Source: Bacteroidota bacterium
Lineage (GTDB): Bacteria > Bacteroidota > Bacteroidia > Cytophagales > Spirosomataceae
Reading direction: 5' to 3'
DNA length: 64,000 bases
NCBI GenBank assembly: GCA_020161355.1
Contig: JAIUOF010000001.1
Coordinates: 744,001-808,000, forward strand
This document shows positions 62,069-64,000 of the stretch, piece after piece (positions within the stretch are counted from its first letter, which is position 1; each line of letters starts with the position of its first letter). The position numbers were made by a program, and so were the translations under genes. The notes beneath the pieces were generated by a model. That model had not been told where the DNA came from. It saw nothing but the letters and a program-made list of their open reading frames with translations, and did no database searches.

Positions 62069-62944
62069 ATGAGTCTTCCAATACTAAATATTTGCGATTT
62101 GTTTTCAAGAGAGGCTGCCTCGAGCCGGGTGGCGGTACATGACCTTTCGGAATTATTAAAAAACGATATATTTATCCCAAAAAGACCACACAGACATAGT
62201 TTTTACCAGATTTTGTTCATTGGAAAAGGCCAGGGACTGCATAGAATAGATTTTAATAACATTACTTTTGAAGGTCCGGTGGTATTTTTTCTTTCTCCGG
62301 GTCAGGTTCATCATCTGGTTTTTAAAGATAAAGAGGTTGAAGGATACATGATAAATTTCAGCGAGGATTATTTCAACGAATTTCTCGCTAAAAAAGGGTT
62401 TATTGATGAATTGTGCTTGTTTAAAAGAAATGGAGATGTCAAACCTTTCCACCCTGGTTTGCAACTTCCTGATATCCGGGATATAGTTGAAAAAATTGCT
62501 TCTGTTTATTCCAAAAAGCCACAGTATTGGTTTGAAAAAATCAGAGTCTATCTTTTGGAAATCTTCTATTTGGCTGCCTGTGATTTGGAGAAAATCAAAT
62601 CTGAGGAAAATCTTAAAGCCAATCAACATATTCTAAAAAGGTTTGAAGAGCTGATAGAAAAACATTTTTCAGAATGGCACAATCCTCAAACTTATGCCAA
62701 CGAACTCTCGATAACGGCCAATTATCTTAACGCCAAATGTAAAACCAACTCTGGTATGACTGCAGGTCAATGGATTAGAAATCGCCTGATTCTGGAGGCC
62801 AAGCGACTTTTAGTCAATTCTGAACTCAGTATTTCGGAAATTTCCTATCAGCTTAGTTTTGAAGACAACTCTTATTTTACTAAATTCTTTAAATCCAGCA
62901 CCGGAATGTCCCCATCTGATTTTAGAAAATCCTTAAATAAGTAA
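62069..62944 (+). CDS. AraC-family transcriptional regulator (cupin type)
   Basis: A 291-aa regulator. The ATG at 62069 is preferred to a TTG 27 bases upstream. The N-terminal cupin half has KRPHRHSFYQILFIGKGQGL and VVFFLSPGQVHHLVFKDKEV; the C-terminal AraC helix-turn-helix (about 195-291) has TYANELSITANYLNAKC, ISEISYQLSFEDNSYFTKFF and GMSPSDFRK. It is divergent from the metal-efflux operon, with 132 bp between the starts, so it may regulate that operon, although AraC proteins of this cupin type usually sense sugars or organic ligands. Confidence 0.92.
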   Translation: MSLPILNICDLFSREAASSRVAVHDLSELLKNDIFIPKRPHRHSFYQILFIGKGQGLHRIDFNNITFEGPVVFFLSPGQVHHLVFKDKEVEGYMINFSEDYFNEFLAKKGFIDELCLFKRNGDVKPFHPGLQLPDIRDIVEKIASVYSKKPQYWFEKIRVYLLEIFYLAACDLEKIKSEENLKANQHILKRFEELIEKHFSEWHNPQTYANELSITANYLNAKCKTNSGMTAGQWIRNRLILEAKRLLVNSELSISEISYQLSFEDNSYFTKFFKSSTGMSPSDFRKSLNK

Positions 62945-63072
62945 AAAATACCATTATTGGATTAATTTCTACAATTGTAATTATTCTATTTTTCTGAAAT
63001 TTGTAAAGAAAATTAGTGGAACCTGTTTGTAAACTAATCAGGCCCGATTAATGAATATATGATTTTTTTTGG

Positions 63073-63106
63073 AGTAATCTGGTTATTTTAGCCAGATTAC
63101 TTTTCA
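63073..63106 (+). terminator. Intrinsic terminator
   Basis: Perfect 10-bp stem AGTAATCTGG (63073-63082) and CCAGATTACT (63092-63101) followed by T residues. It lies 128 bases after the AraC gene. Confidence 0.9.
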
Positions 63107-63593
63107 TTTAGGGTTTTCCAATCCTAAAAAAGTAAGTTATTAAAATTCAATTCTTTATTTCTATTATTATTATTTAGATATTTTTCTACAAATAGAGTAT
63201 TTTCGAAATAATTACTATCCAAAATCTTAACTTTCCTTTTTTAAACACCTAAATCCTAATACTCAAAATCCATTTTAAAATAATGATATATTAGAAACTT
63301 TAAAACACTTTTCTTCCAAAACAATATTGAAAAATTACCATTTTTTCAAAAAAGTAAAGCGTCAAATATTATCCTTACCAAAAATGATAAAATTTACATG
63401 CTCTAATTTTAATTTTTCCAGATCAAAAAATGCGAAACCCTTTTCCTGAAAATCTTAATATCTTTGCAGGATTGTCAAATGCTCAACTATCCTTTTTTCA
63501 GTAATAAAGACCAATATTCAGAGAAACTTATTTGGAAACTAGGGATTTTGAGTACGTACACCAAAATTCAACAGCATAAGATATAATTGAGGA
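63107..63593. other. 487-bp AT-rich intergenic region
   Basis: Very AT-rich with many short T- and A-runs. No gene, hairpin or repeat was seen on either strand. Confidence 0.4.
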
Positions 63594-64000
63594 ATGGCAA
63601 AATATTTTACTATAAAGACTTTTTCCAGTGTAGGTGTTGGTGATCAATTGGGAACCCAATTTGCAAGGTTGTTTCTGATTGGTGAAGCTATTGGTGCGAC
63701 TTACCTGCATACCCCTTTGGAAATTCAAAGGTCAGCAGAGAGCAATTTTAGAAGGCGAATCAGAGGCTTTTTCTTTTTTTTGAAAAAGATACTAATCAAT
63801 TTTCCGGTTCAGCACAAAAGTATCGCCCTTATCGCGAAATCACTTAACCTGGCAGAAAGAATTATTTCCAGGCTCGACAGAACCGACATCAATGGAAGAT
63901 TTCTGGATTTTTTAGGTTTAAATATTTCGGCAGATACAATCAATGATCCAATTACGCCATTCCTGTCCGAAATTATTAAGAAAGTATCCACAAAGGAGGA
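63594..64000 (+). CDS. Partial gene running off the window, possibly a glycosyltransferase
   Basis: The frame starts at the ATG at 63594 and is open to the end of the window (135 codons). It reads MAKYFTIKTFSSVGVGDQLG, then TQFARLFLIGEAIGATYLHT, followed by FFLKKILINFPVQHKSIALI and later RFLDFLGLNISADTINDP. The early G-x-G-D-Q-L-x-x-Q-F stretch recalls the G-x-G-N-Q of fucosyltransferase-like sugar transferases, which bind the nucleotide sugar there, but too little is visible to name a family. No signal peptide is seen. Confidence 0.55.
   Translation, partial: MAKYFTIKTFSSVGVGDQLGTQFARLFLIGEAIGATYLHTPLEIQRSAESNFRRRIRGFFFFLKKILINFPVQHKSIALIAKSLNLAERIISRLDRTDINGRFLDFLGLNISADTINDPITPFLSEIIKKVSTKE

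Noticed and set aside
1..64000. tRNA genes, rRNA, CRISPR arrays, insertion sequences or prophage genes
   Set aside because: No cloverleaf-like sequence, regular repeat-spacer pattern, transposase, integrase or phage structural gene was recognised on either strand.

Overview
The window is a piece of a low-GC chromosome from a member of the Bacteroidota, most likely order Cytophagales. The evidence is the gene content: split transketolase, single-chain MetH, EFR1-type ferredoxin, DUF3788, many porin-like small beta-barrels, PD40/TolB lipoprotein-type proteins and a CzcA-TolC-CzcB operon. The start sites mostly lack Shine-Dalgarno sequences, and several promoters match the Bacteroidota TTTG / TAnnTTTG consensus. 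No tRNA, rRNA, CRISPR array, transposase or integrase was seen. A genus cannot be named from the sequence alone.

Layout. 0.1-16 kb is an accessory-like stretch on the + strand: an AraC regulator, a PD40 propeller protein, small unknowns, a DUF1826-like protein, an arabinan-directed pair (binding-domain lipoprotein plus GH43 enzyme), a CotH-kinase lipoprotein, a cyclase-family hydrolase, and a compact block (12.26-16.09 kb) with a zinc-phospholipase-C-like secreted protein and two lipoproteins. 16-28.4 kb is mainly on the - strand: a stand-alone Lrp/AsnC ligand domain, small secreted proteins, a band-7 (SPFH) lipoprotein beside an OmpR-type two-component system, TerC, a sodium/solute symporter with a GNAT enzyme, a methyltransferase, EFR1, DUF3788 and membrane or lipoproteins. 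28.5-46.6 kb carries housekeeping genes (polA, aspartate kinase, metH with a divergent lrp, ppk2, the two transketolase subunits) interrupted by a toxin-antitoxin pair with a frameshifted toxin and by a short AT-rich island. 46.6-56 kb holds an ECF sigma factor operon, a THUMP-like methyltransferase, TesB, a nitronate monooxygenase and a CLC-F-type fluoride transporter. 56-62 kb is a heavy-metal efflux operon (His-rich small protein, CzcA, TolC-like, CzcB) with a divergent AraC regulator. The last gene runs off the end.

The most interesting signals lie between the genes. (1) The promoters of the two-component system and of the neighbouring SPFH lipoprotein share a four-unit array of TTAG/TTAA half-sites. 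The units have an 11-bp period and sit at identical distances from a TAnnTTTG -7 box, which predicts a defined regulon. (2) The last codons of metH are duplicated about 1.7 kb away, next to aspartate kinase, and flank an AT-rich island of two unknown secreted proteins; this looks like the trace of an insertion into the metH 3' end. (3) A roughly 70-bp imperfect repeat flanks the PD40 gene. (4) A symmetric array of eight CTATGTG-type units lies at 8.4 kb. (5) The metH-lrp intergenic region has four AGATAAAA boxes. (6) The ECF sigma operon encodes a membrane protein with four 29-residue PEGYF-type repeats, a candidate anti-sigma factor. (7) A strong terminator without an upstream gene near 51.5 kb suggests a small RNA.
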